Shown here one piece after another: positions 48,822-61,440 of a stretch of DNA of 64,000 nucleotides; the stretch's first letter is position 1, and each line of letters starts with the position of its first letter. The notes under the pieces were generated by a model. That model was not told the origin of the DNA and ran no database searches. It saw only the letters and a program-made list of their open reading frames with translations. The DNA comes from Taenia hydatigena (lineage: Eukaryota; Platyhelminthes; Cestoda; Cyclophyllidea; Taeniidae). The translations under genes were made by a program, and so were the position numbers. The stretch is from the NCBI GenBank assembly GCA_036345935.2, contig JADWOT020000008.1, positions 4,071,114 to 4,135,113 of the forward strand, written 5' to 3'.

Positions 48822-50720
48822 TTCATTGACTGTTGTACTAGCCAAACGGTCTAAATTTCGACAAATTAACCCTGAATATGTTGCCATAGTTGGGGTGGCT
48901 TTGCGGTTCAAGTTAGTGAGTAGCTGCTTTTTAAACAGGGTAGACATTATCCCTCTAGACGTAGGTATTCTTTGTAGCGATCTAAAGGGCGACGATCTGA
49001 TCAGAAATGCTGTTTCAGGCAAGTGGAGGAGACAGCGGAAAGTATGTGTGAATAGGTGGAAGGAGAAGCAAGGCGGCAAAGCTATGATTTTGCTCGACTC
49101 AAACCGACTCGGGAAGCTGTGGAGGTGTCTAACGTCAGTGAGATGGAAGGGAAGAACTAAGAACTCAAGCTCGCGGACTTTGATTGAGTGATGGGCACCG
49201 AAGCCATTCAGGAGGTAAATAGCTCAGCCACCGCTACCTTCAACGCACGTCCAAGAAGAAGGAAACAATTCCACAAGAACTGGATATATAATCTTTAAGG
49301 AATGCAAACATTTGCAGCTTTGAAGTTTCCTTGGATGGTTCTTGATTAGTTCCACCCTGTTTTGAATTGCTTCACGCCGACGAGGTGGTTAAACAATGGC
49401 AAAAGTGCCAGTGAATTGGTCAATTCAAAGAGTAACTCTTCCTTAGAAGGAATTGGACACCCCTAATTAAAAAGGATCAAGGTAGAACGACCAAACATTC
49501 ATCCAAGCAAAGGTAAAGAGATCTCGATGTCCCTCTTACTCCTCTACTCCTCGACTAGCACGGTTCTGATGCCTTATTGTTCTTACATGATACCAGGACT
49601 TGCAGTATCGAAGTAACCGCTAGGAGAGGTGCTACCAAATTTAGGTTTGCTGATAAGAAGTAAGAAACATGTCTTTGTATCGAGGGTTGGTTTCGATAAA
49701 GGAGGCTACTTATGTACCCCACCAATGTACCTCCGCCAGGTGGGCCAGCCTTCCAGCTACAACACAGTGGTTTGCCAAGGTAGCATGTCTTCCTTCGTCT
49801 CCAGAAAGGTCTCGAGGGGCTTCTTTAGTGGCAACAGAAAGCGAATCATCCCGATTTCCATTAATGAATGCTACTGAGGAACTAAAAGTGGCGTTAGTCT
49901 TCGACATCTGTTGTGACATTCACATTGAACCGTCCAGGAATCTTTGTTATGGAGCTGCCTACGGTGCATAATTAAAGACTTCGATTGGGTGAACTCGACT
50001 GGCTGGAGAGAGCTCTGATGCCCCAGGCATGATTGGACAGATACTTGGTGTCAAATCCACTTTCTGTAAGGGACGAACTACCAGAGGAAACATTAGCGAC
50101 GTTGCGGGCAAGCACTTTTTTATTTGCTTGGCTCAATTAGACCGTAAGTTTTGGATTTTAAAGCACGACCACATTGTGATGGCCAAGAAGAGCACCTCGG
50201 ACGGTGTTTCGATGAATCCACCTATAAACCACCACTGGGCGTACTGATCTCCAGACTATGCAAGCAGCCACAAACCTTATCGACTGTTGACTATCCATTG
50301 ACCTGCCTCGCTGTCATGTGCCTCTTCGGCTTTAGAGAAGAAGACTATATGCTGGAGAGGGAGAATCAGTGACGACTCCGGTCAGAGTTCTTGAAAATAA
50401 TTCCTCGTGGTAAGCAACAAAGCCATTAATATCGAAGCAGCACTAGCTCTGAACCATCTAATAGAGTCTGTTATGGAGCTGACTGGGCAACTTTGAAACG
50501 AGAACAGCGCAAAACTCTGCCTTATGGCCAGCATCTTCCCTATCACTGAGTCGAGTTTCCATACAGGATGGGACTCCAGATCCAGTAGGAGTTCTGAGGC
50601 GTACCAGTGACATTGCGATCAGATGTCATCTCGGTTGACTTGTGGATGTTCCTCCTTTCGTCAAAGACGGTAATTTTGCTTTTTTAGCCTTCGATTTAGA
50701 CTAAGGGATCACCTAGAAGT
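48822..50720. other. Intergenic, no gene recognised
   Basis: There are several 70-120 codon ORFs in changing frames on the plus strand (for example 49669-49971, 50029-50372) without motifs. The patchwork is compatible with a decayed mobile element but I cannot assign one. Confidence 0.4.
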
Positions 50721-50826
50721 ACCTTCGTGGAGTGGACTGACCTTCGGGACCTAATAATAGCCTCTAGCCAAACTGTATTTTACCCGAGTATTATGTCCTC
50801 GTTAAAACAAGCCTCTGGGCGCTAAT
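50721..50826 (+). repeat. Degenerate TRIM LTR fragment (3' half)
   Basis: It resembles the second half of the LTR in order: GACTGACCTTCGGGACC, ATTTTACCCGAGTATTATG, AGCCTCTGGGCGCTAATA. The first half is not recognisable. Confidence 0.5.
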
Positions 50827-51643
50827 ACGCCTTTCGAAAGTGATTCTTAAAAACATTTTACTTAACAAATCACTAACTCAGCTTTAAACTCAAATGATAA
50901 GGTTGAGGAAAGCTGGAGGAAGCCTTTACGGCCCTTGGATTAGTAGGCCTTCCTTCCTTAATTTTAAAGCTCGACTTTTAAATCATTTTTATGACAGCTA
51001 AGGATCGCATTTTTTTAACTGATCGTTTCCACACTTTGAGGAGGCTTAAACCGCATTCATTCAAAACATACTAAAAAAACTGCCTTTGCACACTAAACTT
51101 TGCCTTGACTTATCCAAAAAAAACCCCAACTCATCTGCACGATTTTGAAGACTTTTTCCCATACCACTAACTCACATTATTATGAGCAAAACACTATTTT
51201 AAAAGAAAGCCATTCATCTCCGAATAAAAGGCCTTACAAGGCAATGGCGTCGGTAGCCTCGGCAATTGCGAGTGGTTGGGCGTGTGCGATGCAATTTTGT
51301 CCCCATACATCGACAAGTAATTACAGATTGTGTGGTTAAAATGCATTGCAAGAGAGGCATTTTGCCCAACATCAAACTGCACGTCCCGCATCCAACTCTC
51401 ACTCGGCCTATGGCCGGGTTAGTCTTATTCCCGTCTTTTGACAGTTGAGAATTTCACGTCTTTTGGGGCTTTTGGGTGATTTAAAGGAAAAAAATTGGAA
51501 GTTATTTCTTCAGTGTTGCGAGGCTCTTGTGAATCCGTGATGCGTACAGGGCAGCTGGAACGCTGAAATGTTATGTTGGAGAGCAAAATTGTAGTTGTCT
51601 TTATGTCTTGGATTCGTTGTGTTTCTGACCAAAGCAAAGAAAA

Positions 51644-51814
51644 CCCGAGGCGAGGCGAAAGAAGGCAGAATGCTAGAGTAGAACATACATATTCACCGGA
51701 CAGAGGGAAATAGGCTGCCGGCATGGCCCGGAGGCCGGCCCACGCAGCTCGGGCCGTACGGCCACCTCTGTGACCTTGACCGAAACCGGTAGTTCTAACA
51801 AACAAAGTACTACG
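51644..51814 (-). repeat. TRIM LTR, minus orientation, damaged at one end
   Basis: From GGCAGAATGCTAGAG to AACAAAGTACTAC it matches the family closely. The low-coordinate end has lost about 10-15 bases around CCCGAGGC. No matching flanks are seen. Confidence 0.85.
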
Positions 51815-52259
51815 TATTAGCAATCAAATCCACCAATGGTTGCTTATAAAATGTTGAGTTTGTTAAAGGATTACACAGGCGACTACGATACATGTACCTT
51901 AATCGGACCCACCAGCCTCCTCGGCTGTGGCACTACCTTGTTATTATGGCGTTTTGTTCATGTCTACACATGTTCATCTTTTTTGGCGTAATTATTGAGG
52001 CGTCACTCATATCGGTGGGAGACATTAGTTCCACAGAGATGACTTGAGGGTGGGGCAAAATGCAACCCCATTAGTCGCCAACTCCCCCCCACCAAAATGA
52101 CCAACATCCATAGTCGACTACAAACTTTTAAGGTATACATAAAAACCTTTACTTTGTTATTTTTTTTCATAATGGAGACTGAAAGGCCGTATCAATGATT
52201 TCTAAAGCTTAACCGGCAAAGTTCTCACAACTGTCTTTATAATTTTTTTAGATGGTTGC

Positions 52260-53154
52260 TGTAGTACCTTGTTTGTTGGAACTACCGGTTTTGGTCAAGG
52301 TCACAGAGGTGGCCGTACTGCCCTAGCTGCGTGAGGTGGCCTTCGGCCATGCCACCAGCCTATTTCCCTTTGTCCGATGAATATATATATTCTACCCTAG
52401 CATTCTGAATTCTTTTGCCTTAGAGGAAGCCTCAGGACGCTACATTGGTGGCAGCGGAAAGCGGACCCGACCCTGTAGGGTTACTATTCCGATCTCTACC
52501 GCCTGCGACATGTTGCAGCGGTGCGAAAGAAGTGCATGTGCTACGGATGGGCTACGAACCACGTCCACCTCCGCCATCTACCCCTTCTCCGTGTTCTACA
52601 AGAAAGCTATCAACAACTGAATCGACACTAGCCATGGACCACCTGGAAAGTTTCGTTCCGAAGATTACCCCTATTATACTTGCTTAAGGAGATCGGCATG
52701 CTAGCGCCTCCCTACGGACATACTGATGGTCGGCAGAACCACTCAGTCCGAATTTTGTTTCCAAGCTAGACGAAACTATAAGTCCCATGCACTGCCAAGA
52801 GGGATGACTGACGTTGGTGTGAAGCATCGCCTCAATCGCGTGGAATGTTGGCGAGTGGGATGGTTAGCTCGTGGGTGCTTGTTGCAGCACTGAGTATGTT
52901 GTGATGGCTGACGCGAGAGATGTACCGAGGGGTGCGTCGGGGACGCCGCTCGAAAGAGGAGAGGGGCAATGTAGTACTTTGTTAGTTGGAACTACCGGTT
53001 TCTGTCAAGGTGACAGAGGTGGCCCTATTGCCCTAGCTGCGTGGGCTGGCCTCCGGCCATGCCAGCAGCCTATTTCCCTCTGTCCGATGAATATACATAT
53101 TCTCCCCTAGCATTCTCCCTTCTTTTGCCTTCGAAGGAGCCTCAACACGCTACA
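52260..53154 (+). mobile_element. Full-length TRIM (non-coding LTR retrotransposon in miniature) with target-site duplication
   Basis: This is an 895-bp element. The 5' LTR is 52260-52444 and the 3' LTR 52970-53154, both 185 bp, TG...CA, with about 22 differences by eye. The flanks are GTTGC on both sides (52255-52259 and 53155-53159). A primer-binding-type sequence follows the 5' LTR directly (TGGTGGCAGCGGAAAGCG, from 52446). A purine tract (GAAAGAGGAGAGGGG, 52952-52966) precedes the 3' LTR. The 525-bp interior has no gag or pol. Its one 80-codon frame (52445-52687) is not kept in the second full copy at 62 kb. Each LTR has a TATA-containing palindrome (5' LTR 52379-52392). The element must be mobilised in trans by an unidentified autonomous LTR element. 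Identity as the taeniid TRIM family is from memory of published work; the structure is directly visible. Confidence 0.95.
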
Positions 53155-53159
53155 GTTGC

Positions 53160-54584
53160 GCAAATTCTCACAAGCAAATTAAAACAGAGAAACGGTAACC
53201 GTTTAATAAATCGGTGTGAGTCCAGAAATTTTAATGCAACGCAAATAGACCCCAAAATTGCATTTACATTCCGTGTTCCCTACATAAGTGAAAATGAAAG
53301 CCTGTTCTGTCACACGCACATTTCTCCAAACGTCTACCATGTGTAGTAAACGTAATGGTTTAACGCCATCAACAGAAAAGGCAGGAGTCAACGTCTGGAG
53401 AGCGGATGGGATGTGACAACCTGCGTCGCCTTAGACGATGGGTTTGTTCTCGAACTTGTCTTGCCCCTTAGCTATGGTTTCATGTAAGTGTTTAGTTTTT
53501 AAAATACAAATGACTCATTTTTAAGTTTAAAGGGGCCTAGCGCATTAAAACAATGCCGTATGTGCATATTTAAATCTTTAATATTATAATGATTAATTTG
53601 GATCGAGTTTCAATGTAAGCAGCGCAAACTTCAACGATCTTTTTAGAATATATTCAAGTTATTCTGTATTCATCAAGCTTATAAATGCCATTAGGCATGA
53701 ATTAGTAGGTCTCAATATAATTACCGCTTATTTAATAAGTGAATTCGGTACGTACATATTTTTCTTTCAGCTGAAAAATCTCCTCATTAAATTATGATTG
53801 CTAACATAAAATTTGAATATTGGCTTGAAACCAAACCCAGTGTAATTCGCATATTTTTAGGAGAAATTTTTAAACGGACCAGTACACGAGTGTAATATTA
53901 TTTTTGTACAAGGAGCATAATAAAAAAGATTGGTGTAGTAAGACAGAACTTCCTTAAAGACGGAAGGATACATATTATTGGGACATAAAATGTATTGCAG
54001 GACTATAGCTGCCTGGCAGAGAAACAGCGGTGGAACCCTAACAAGCCAGGTATCGAAGCCAAACATTCTCCGAACACTTAAGTTATTACAACACATAGGA
54101 CATCCTATTTATTTGACCAGATTTAACTTTGGAGAGGCATAAGTTTTCTTTCATGCTTATTATTCCTTTTTAAACGCAAAAAATTGCTTAGAATTCGCCA
54201 GCCAAACAGTTGCCGCAGGGTGTGTTAAGCAGATTTCCCTCTTGCTCCCCTTTTTGGTAGTAGGGTTCTTAGTGTCGACTAGCTTCCAGGACGAGCAGAT
54301 GGAAAAAATGCCTTTACGTTGGGAGCATGCGTTTTCTCACATTACTAAGTTATTTCACGCATGCAAAGGAGGCTACAAGCTCTGAAATAAAACAGTCGTT
54401 TCCCAAAAAATCTTTATTTACCAGTATTCTATCGAATTTGATCGACGCGCATCACCAGTACAAATATTACGACAGGTATGAATTCAAGCACATTTATTTA
54501 TAAATCTCGCCATTAAACACAACGTAAATATTAACATTACTTGAAGTACAAGCAGAAAGCTCCATTTAAACTAATTATGCTAAC
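53160..54584. other. Intergenic, AT-rich, no gene recognised
   Basis: Short ORFs only; no RNA gene or repeat of the TRIM family seen. Confidence 0.5.
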
Positions 54585-54765
54585 TGTAACACTTTGTTCT
54601 GGTTGATGGTTTCGGTTACGATCACTTAGGTGGCCATATTGACCTAACCCCGTGGGCTGACCTTCGGGCCATGCCAGCAGTCCCTTCCCTCTACTTGTTG
54701 AATATGCATATTTCGGCCTGTCATCATGTATTATTTCGCCTTTAAGGAATACTCAGGGTGCCACA
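54585..54765 (+). repeat. Old TRIM LTR, near-perfect target duplication
   Basis: It starts TGTAACACTTTGTTC, ends GGGTGCCACA, and holds GGGCTGACCTTCGGGCCATGC in the middle. The flanks are CTAAC and CTAAT (54580-54584 and 54766-54770). It is more diverged than the copies at 46 and 52 kb. Confidence 0.8.
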
Positions 54766-55028
54766 CTAATGGCACCTGAAACAAACATGTCTAAAGGCCA
54801 CAAGTGTCAGTGAACTGTACACAGCACATTTACAACAAATTTGATTTCGATTATTCGTCAACATTTCTTTTCCATCAGATGTAGTCTACGGGAATGTCTT
54901 GTAAACGCACGGAAATTTGTTTGCTGCGTCGTTGAACAAGATTTTGCTTCCGTTTAGTGAACAAACAGCAATATTTTACTTATTTGAAATATATTGTGTT
55001 CTTCCGTGACTTTGTTATCAAATGAAAA

Positions 55029-55217
55029 TGCTACGGCGTCCCGAGACTTAAATGTAGGCAAAAAGAGACATAATACTAGGGCAAAATAAACACATTTTTA
55101 GTAAGCAGGGAGAATGGAGCTGCTGTCATGGCTTGGAGACAGGCCACGAGGCTGAGGCAATATGACCATCCAGATGATCAAAACCATCACCAGAATTTAT
55201 AAAACCAAAGTATTACA
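55029..55217 (-). repeat. Old TRIM LTR, minus orientation
   Basis: Recognisable blocks are GGCGTCCCGAGACTTAA, ATACTAGGGCAAAATA, GGAGCTGCTGTCATGGCTTG and CAAAGTATTACA. The flanks do not match. It lies 400 bases upstream of the PDZ gene, in opposite orientation to it. Confidence 0.75.
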
Positions 55218-55618
55218 AGTGCTGTTGGTCATCTCTTTCATCGTCCATCTCATGAAAACACTAATTACGAAAAATTTACAGGAAGTGAACCAAAATATCA
55301 CATCAGCGTCATGGAAAGTACAATTGCTCTCCTTATAGTAGCATTAAATGCTAATAATTACATTATTTTGATTTTTTCTTTAGCATAAAGGCATAGGATA
55401 TTAGGGCAAAATTTAGAGATCGAATTATCAGATATTCAAAGGCTACTTCAAAAATGTTGCTTATAGAGGTTCTATTTTTTATAAAAATCGTAAAAGCTAG
55501 AAGTTAAAAATTATGCACCATACTTAAAAAATTTTAATTTGAGTTCATCTAAAACTCTATTTTATTCCACTGACGAGTAAAAATAAGGTCACTTAATCCT
55601 CAACCCACCTTTACGAAA

Positions 55619-58600
55619 ATGAGCGGCGTTGATCTTCCGAAATACGAGCTTTACAGGCAACAAAGTTCTGACCCGTGGGGATTTAAGATTACGACATATG
55701 ACAATCATACCTTCATAACAGGCGTTTTTGAGCACACACCAGCTGCAAAGGCTGGTGTACGAATTAATGACATAATTGTAACCATTAATCGCGTTCCGTG
55801 TGGTAGGATTTGTACCTGTGTTTAAGTTTTCAAGAATTAAAAGTTTTTAAAAAGCGTATATAATGGGTTACAATGTTAAATGCGCATTCAAAGTGAATTT
55901 GTAATCTACCTTCCACTTCTTGCATAAATAATAATGACATTTAATCAAAACTTGTTTGATTTTGTAGAAAATGTCACGCATGATCAAATATGCCAGGTGA
56001 TCCAGAAAGCAAATTGTCAAATGACCATAGTAACTCGCAAGCCAAGAAGCGACGAAGCAAGCAAATTTAATGAAATAGTCGGAAATGGTGAGTTTTGCTA
56101 TATTTACGAGGAGCTTTATCTGCTAACCATCAATAATGTATCCCCTCCTTGAACCGTTTATTGAAATCTATTTTTTGCTAGTATTGTTGCGGCTTGAAAT
56201 TGCGTTTATTTCTTTACTCTGTTGTTGATTTGTGAAATTTCTTTTCCTTAACACTCTTGGTGAACCACTCCCACGAGCGGAGTTTCGGAGTACATTTAAG
56301 TTCATGCTCACTAGTTTACTTATTCTTACTTAAAAGCCACAGGTGATTGGCCTTTTTTTGCATATGTTGATTACAATGTTTCGTTTTAGTGAAAATAAGA
56401 GGGTCTAGCTCCCCTGCTGTGCATAAAGATGCGGTAAGCCATATTTTTTGCCTTTGTTAATAAAAATTTGGTTCTCGCATTTCAAATTGTAAAATAAGCA
56501 TAAATATCTCTGCTACTTTGTCTAAGTGACACAAACTTATTCTAGGAGGATATGAAAAAAAAGAAATTCCTTGCATAATTTTTCGCCAAGTTGTGTACGT
56601 GCGTTGGTATAAATTTGTGGTCCATCAACCTCTGCGGAGTCCTACTTTTATTAGCACCATCAATCGGGTTCTACCTAACCCGTTTTATCTTTGAGGCGGA
56701 TTTACAAAACAAAAAGAGCTTTACCTTGAGATTTTTGTGTCGTTAACAACGTGTGGTGCACCCCACATATCCTCTGAACCCTCTAAGTTGCATCGCACTA
56801 GGCACTACTAATGTTTTTTAAAAGGACACGCACATGGAAGCTTTTCACGGTTATGTCACCTTATCTAAGTTACAGCACTTTTTCTTTGAACATTGAGCAG
56901 CCGATCGCCTACGGTCTGTCAAGAAAATGCTCGCAACCATCCGTTTAAGAAACTGAAATGGTGTATTCCTAGTTCAGCGTTTTCACACCTTTGTCGACGA
57001 GGTCTTGAGAACCTACGCCCTCAAGTAGTGCTGCATTACTTGCATTTTGATGCGCCTATCATTAGTGATAAGTACCATCAACTGTGTAATTTCCATGAAA
57101 TTGAGGCACGCTTTTGTGCCCCTTTGGGTTGTTTCCTTTTCAGATACTTTACAACACACAAAATCACACACTCACTCATATACACAAACAAACATAGACA
57201 TACTCGAGCGTCTCTGCGTAGCTTGCTCATACCTAGCTGAGCTCTGTGGGGATGCACTGGTAGAAGTAGAGGCAACTGCAATTAGGAAACACCCATCATA
57301 TTGCCATTCTCTCGTGAGTGCAATAGCCAAAATCTTATGAGAGTCACCTCAATGACTTATGAGGAGCATCGTTTGCGTGATTAACGTCCCATGCTCCCAC
57401 AGTTTACAAAAATGGGCCTTTGGCCGTTAGATTTAGCTCCTAGTCAATGCATTTCGGTGGATTTGTCTGAAAATGTGCCTTGGAGGTGGCTGCAAATTTG
57501 TATTTGCAGCCAACAGCATTGGAAATGGTTTTGTTAATGCATGAAGTTAAGCTTTGGCTCGAAAATCGCCCCAAAATTTATACGGACTTGTTTTCCAAGA
57601 TGTGAGTATGTTGTCCTCTTTCTCAACGAAATCCGACCCTAAATCACCTCTTTAGCATCCTACTCACAGCTCTGGACTAAGCAAAGCCAAAGGGACTTAT
57701 AACTTCACAACTTAAAGTGCCGAACGACCCTAATCTTGAAGGATTATTTTAATTTCTTGTTGTAAGCTCGCCTCCGTCCCTACTGTCAGCAGATGTTTCA
57801 ATGTTTCCATTGCAAAGGAATTGTATAACCCACAACTGCGTCACTCCGACAGACTGGTGATTGCATGATGCGCTGTTTTGTGATCGCGTAATTGTATGAG
57901 GTATCAACTGGCAGCTTTGAGATTGTAACACGCCACTTTAGAGCCGCCTGCCTCCGGTGGGTGGGGAGGTAGGATGATTCATGATCACGATTCAACTTGG
58001 TTTCTGCCAGGTTACCATCCACCTAGGGGTCACCAACCTTCTGCTAGCTCAAACAGGTTTGGTAAACAAGAAAGACGCCTTTAGCTTGTGCAAGCTCCAC
58101 CGATAAGGTAGTCTCTTTTCCCTTTCCAGTTGAAGAGCACAGGCGAGGCGGAACATAGTCGTCACTCGAAGCCCAAAAAGAGTTTGGAGAACAATCACCC
58201 TCCTGTAACGAAGGAGAATGGAGAAATTAGAAAAAAAACTTCAAGCAAGCACCGACACAAATCGATGGAGGGGTCTTCTGAAATTAACGTAGATGAAAGT
58301 CAGAACAACGTGAGGAGGAAGAGGACGCAGTACGAACAAAAGAAGCGTCAGAGCTGTATGGACGCCAAGACACCCGGAGATCATCCAACCGGTAAAGTGG
58401 TGAAGAAAGGAACGGAAGGCATCGACAACACAAAAACCGAGGTGCATAGAAAGAAATCCAAGCACCTATACAGGTCCAAGTCGGAGACTGACACGACTGC
58501 GTTGGAAAATTGCCGAAGTAGCACAGTGATTCAAGAGGAGGAGGAGAAAGTCAAGGACCCAAAGCCTCCATTTCCCTCAATGTCTGACCTTCAAAGGAGT

Positions 58601-58684
58601 CTACCTGCTGGGAAGCGAAGAACTCTGCTACTCAGCACTGGCAAGTCTTTGGAGGATCGAATCGCAAGCTTGAATGACTTGTAA
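55619..58684 (+). CDS. PDZ-domain protein with lysine-rich C-terminal tail
   Basis: Four exons: 55619-55802, 55968-56087, 56390-56433, 58130-58684. Phases agree; 300 residues. Residues 6 to about 95 form one PDZ domain. The carboxylate-binding loop reads PWGFKI, followed by TFITGVFEHTPAAKAGVRINDIIVTINRV. The next exon supplies the second helix and last strand (VTHDQICQVIQKANCQMTIVTRK). PDZ domains bind C-terminal tails of membrane and cytoskeletal proteins. The rest, encoded mainly by one exon, is hydrophilic and Lys/Arg-rich (KKTSSKHRHKS, RRKRTQYEQKKRQ, HRKKSKHLYRSKS) with a Glu patch, and ends SMSDLQRSL…LEDRIASLNDL. It has no signal peptide or membrane helix, so it is probably a cytoplasmic or nuclear scaffold. 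The subfamily is not recognised. The 1.7-kb last intron could hide a further exon. Confidence 0.8.
56434..58129 (+). other. Last intron of the PDZ gene (1.7 kb)
   Basis: Donor GATGCG|GTAAGC, acceptor CCTTTCCAG, phase 0 at both ends. ORFs inside (for example 56893-57240) have no supporting motif. No TRIM copy is present. Confidence 0.6.
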
Positions 58685-59989
58685 AATATCAACCTAACGC
58701 GGGTCAGAAATAATGTTTGTATTCTTTCAGTTTTGAAGCACAGTTGCTACCTGCCTTAAAGTTTTTTTGTGGGGTTAACACCTACATTGCAACTTACCCC
58801 TACAAGTGACAAATTTCCACCTCTTATTTAACAATGATTGCTTAGAAGTGAATGATGCGAAGCAAAAATGGGCAAAACAAATAACATGGTTAAAAGTAGC
58901 GGAAAACAAAAACGGGAAATCAAACGGGTATGCCGGTTGGTGGTCAAGTGGTTACTAAGGTAGTAGTAAATATTTGCAGCATTTACTAGAATAGAACAAG
59001 GATATGCATTAAGAGGAAGTAATGAAGTAAATATTTTGACAAACACTATCACAAAATGCATCAACTGGCTAATCATTAAATGAGCTATACTGCTTCATCT
59101 ACAGGAAGTGTTAAAAGTGACAAGATGATACCATTAAATAATTACACGTGAAATATACAACTCAGTTGGCTCGCATTATAAATGAAATTGGACTTTAGCT
59201 TGCAAATTATTGCCACCCTAATGGATTTTGCCTATCGTTTAGAGTGAAGTCACACCATATTTTTTCCTGTACTCCCCATTGACTCCGTTGGAGCGCCAGC
59301 GCCAGCAAACTACGCAAAAGTCAGCCATGTGGATTGCCGTTAAAGCGTTTTTACTTTTGTTTAATTTAAGGGTATGCACTGCTCGCAACCGCTACAAGGG
59401 TCAGTAGTTCGTTACTATGCGCATTACTTACGGGACATTGTTGACATACTTATGGACGACTAGGTCTTGCCGAATGAGTTTGTGACCTCAGACGCCTCTA
59501 TGACCGCCGCAGAGTTGGAGGAAAGCATCCAGAAAGTGGGTTACATCTTATGCTAATGCGTTTTGTTTTACTTAGCCCTGAACTCAACACCTTCACTTTT
59601 CAAGTAACACACAGAAAAACATTTACAGAGAAATTATTTAGCTGGAGGTTCCGTACAGATACTTCACCGAGGTTTACTGAGTTTTACTAACAATACTTTG
59701 GCTCAAATGTAATTTTACACTCAGGAGCTTGCATGTGATTTTTGGTAACAGTTGGCTGGTTGACTCACCAAAATAAGTGCTCTCCGAGAGAGACTCCACG
59801 CAAAATTCTCCCAAATACTCATTATTTTTCAGTAGCATGTGTGGCCGAACACTGGATAACTACCAAACAGGCTACATTAATTTATGTAGGTACTGCCGAT
59901 GAATATGCGGGATTCCATTGGTACTGCACTGATTGTTTAGTCCTCGGCTTTGCTAAAGGACGGGGTGGAGTCTTCCATGGGACAATGCA
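58685..59989. other. Intergenic, no gene recognised
   Basis: 3' flank of the PDZ gene; AT-rich with short ORFs only. Confidence 0.5.
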
Positions 59990-60150
59990 TATTTGACCCA
60001 AATGTTATGTACCATTTCGTCTTCAGGACTGTCTGATGACCCTACATTGGCGACAAAGGAAAGCGAACGCGATCTTATAGGACATCAGCCCTGAATTTTA
60101 CTACTGGGTGATCAACCTCTGCAGAGCAAAAGAAGTCTTTATAACATTTC
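59990..60150 (+). mobile_element. Decayed TRIM relic retaining LTR end and primer-binding region
   Basis: The end of an LTR-like sequence (…GATGACCCTACA, to 60046) is followed at once by TTGGCGACAAAGGAAAGCGA. This aligns with the primer-binding start of the full element at 52445 (TTGGTGGCAGCGGAAAGCGG). Further interior similarity continues through GCGATCTTATAGGA and GCAAAAGAAGTC. The upstream LTR half is barely recognisable (GATGAATATGCGG near 59900). Confidence 0.55.
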
Positions 60151-61440
60151 TAGGCGTTCCAGTAATGACCCATAACGGTAAAGTCTCACGTTAACAACTG
60201 AATAGCCGTAAAATCAAAGCAAAAGTTTGCCAATCACATGTGAAGACATCAAACATGCAGAGACGTAATAAATCATTCTTTTCTCTATGGCTAGAAAGCA
60301 CACAGGTAGCTGCATAGTTTGACAGCACTGGAGTGAGCATAAGCTGTCAAAGAGGTACAAATTTGAAATGCCGCTCCCCGGAAAACCTGCTTAATACCGT
60401 TCCTTTATGTTCAACTCTGTCTTTAGGCCATTTTTATTGTAACCAGCAAAAAATACGCGTGGAGATTAGCACAATGTCATTTCCCCAACTGCATTACGTA
60501 TACGGGACGAAACGTAAGATAAGGAAGTACTGCTAAAGGACATCAGTGAAGTTGAGAACAAGGTGATAAAGACCGTTGCGACTAGTTCTTGCGTGTTAGC
60601 GTTCCAGTACAGACTCGGGACGTCGACCAGGATCGCACAGCAGATGCAGCTTGGAAAAGCTGAAGAGCCAGGTAATAGGTCGGTTGCCTGTTAATCTCTC
60701 AATTTAGGTAGAAACAGAGCTGCGGATCTTAAAATCCTATACCTTTACAGGGTGGGCGGACATCCGAACCATATGAGCAGCGCCAAAACCTCATTCATTT
60801 GAAACAAGTAAATTTCTTCCTGCCAGACTATTCCCATCGTTCGTCCTTTTAAGAAAGCCACAGGGCTTTTAGTGCTGTATGTGTTGAAACAGATTAAATT
60901 TATCGTCGAGGAAGAACTAGGATGTGTTTTCAGCATTTCTTTTTAAGTTGATGAGTGCGAATGAAAAGTGAATTTCATCAAGCCATCGTCGTATCCAATT
61001 GACTTAAATTTACATAAAAATGGATCATGAGAAACAAAATGTAGAAGCATAGCATTGGTTTGAAAAATAATTTTATGCAATACATAAGTGGGGGTTTTCT
61101 GGGCTAATTCAAACAGAAACAACTCTATGATACATGTTTTTAACTAATATACCGCAAAAGCCTAATTAAAACCACTTTATAAAGTTGTACCGCAATTGAA
61201 TGCAACGAAGGCTGCAAATTTACATGTAGTGATATAGCTAAACTCGAGTACCTGCTGTCGATAACTATTCCATTTCCTCATCCTCCCTTTTTCACTCATG
61301 CTATGGGGGGATTAAATGTATTTTCACAGAAAGGATTTCTAAAGAACGAACTTGTCCGTCTAACGCCAGGTTTAAGCTGTCTTTCCACCTTTCAACTGCG
61401 CAATGCTCTAAAGGGAAATAATTGTTACACCAGTTGTAAC
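60151..61440. other. Intergenic, no gene recognised; possible further LTR fragment near 60745-60785
   Basis: A short stretch around 60750 (GGTGGGCGGACATCCGAACC…GAGCAGC) resembles the middle of the TRIM LTR and could be the far LTR of the relic at 60.0 kb. Otherwise only short ORFs. Confidence 0.35.

Noticed and set aside
52445..52687. 80-codon frame inside the TRIM as a real gene
   Set aside because: Starts at the primer-binding site without ATG, and the frame is broken by indels in the second full copy.
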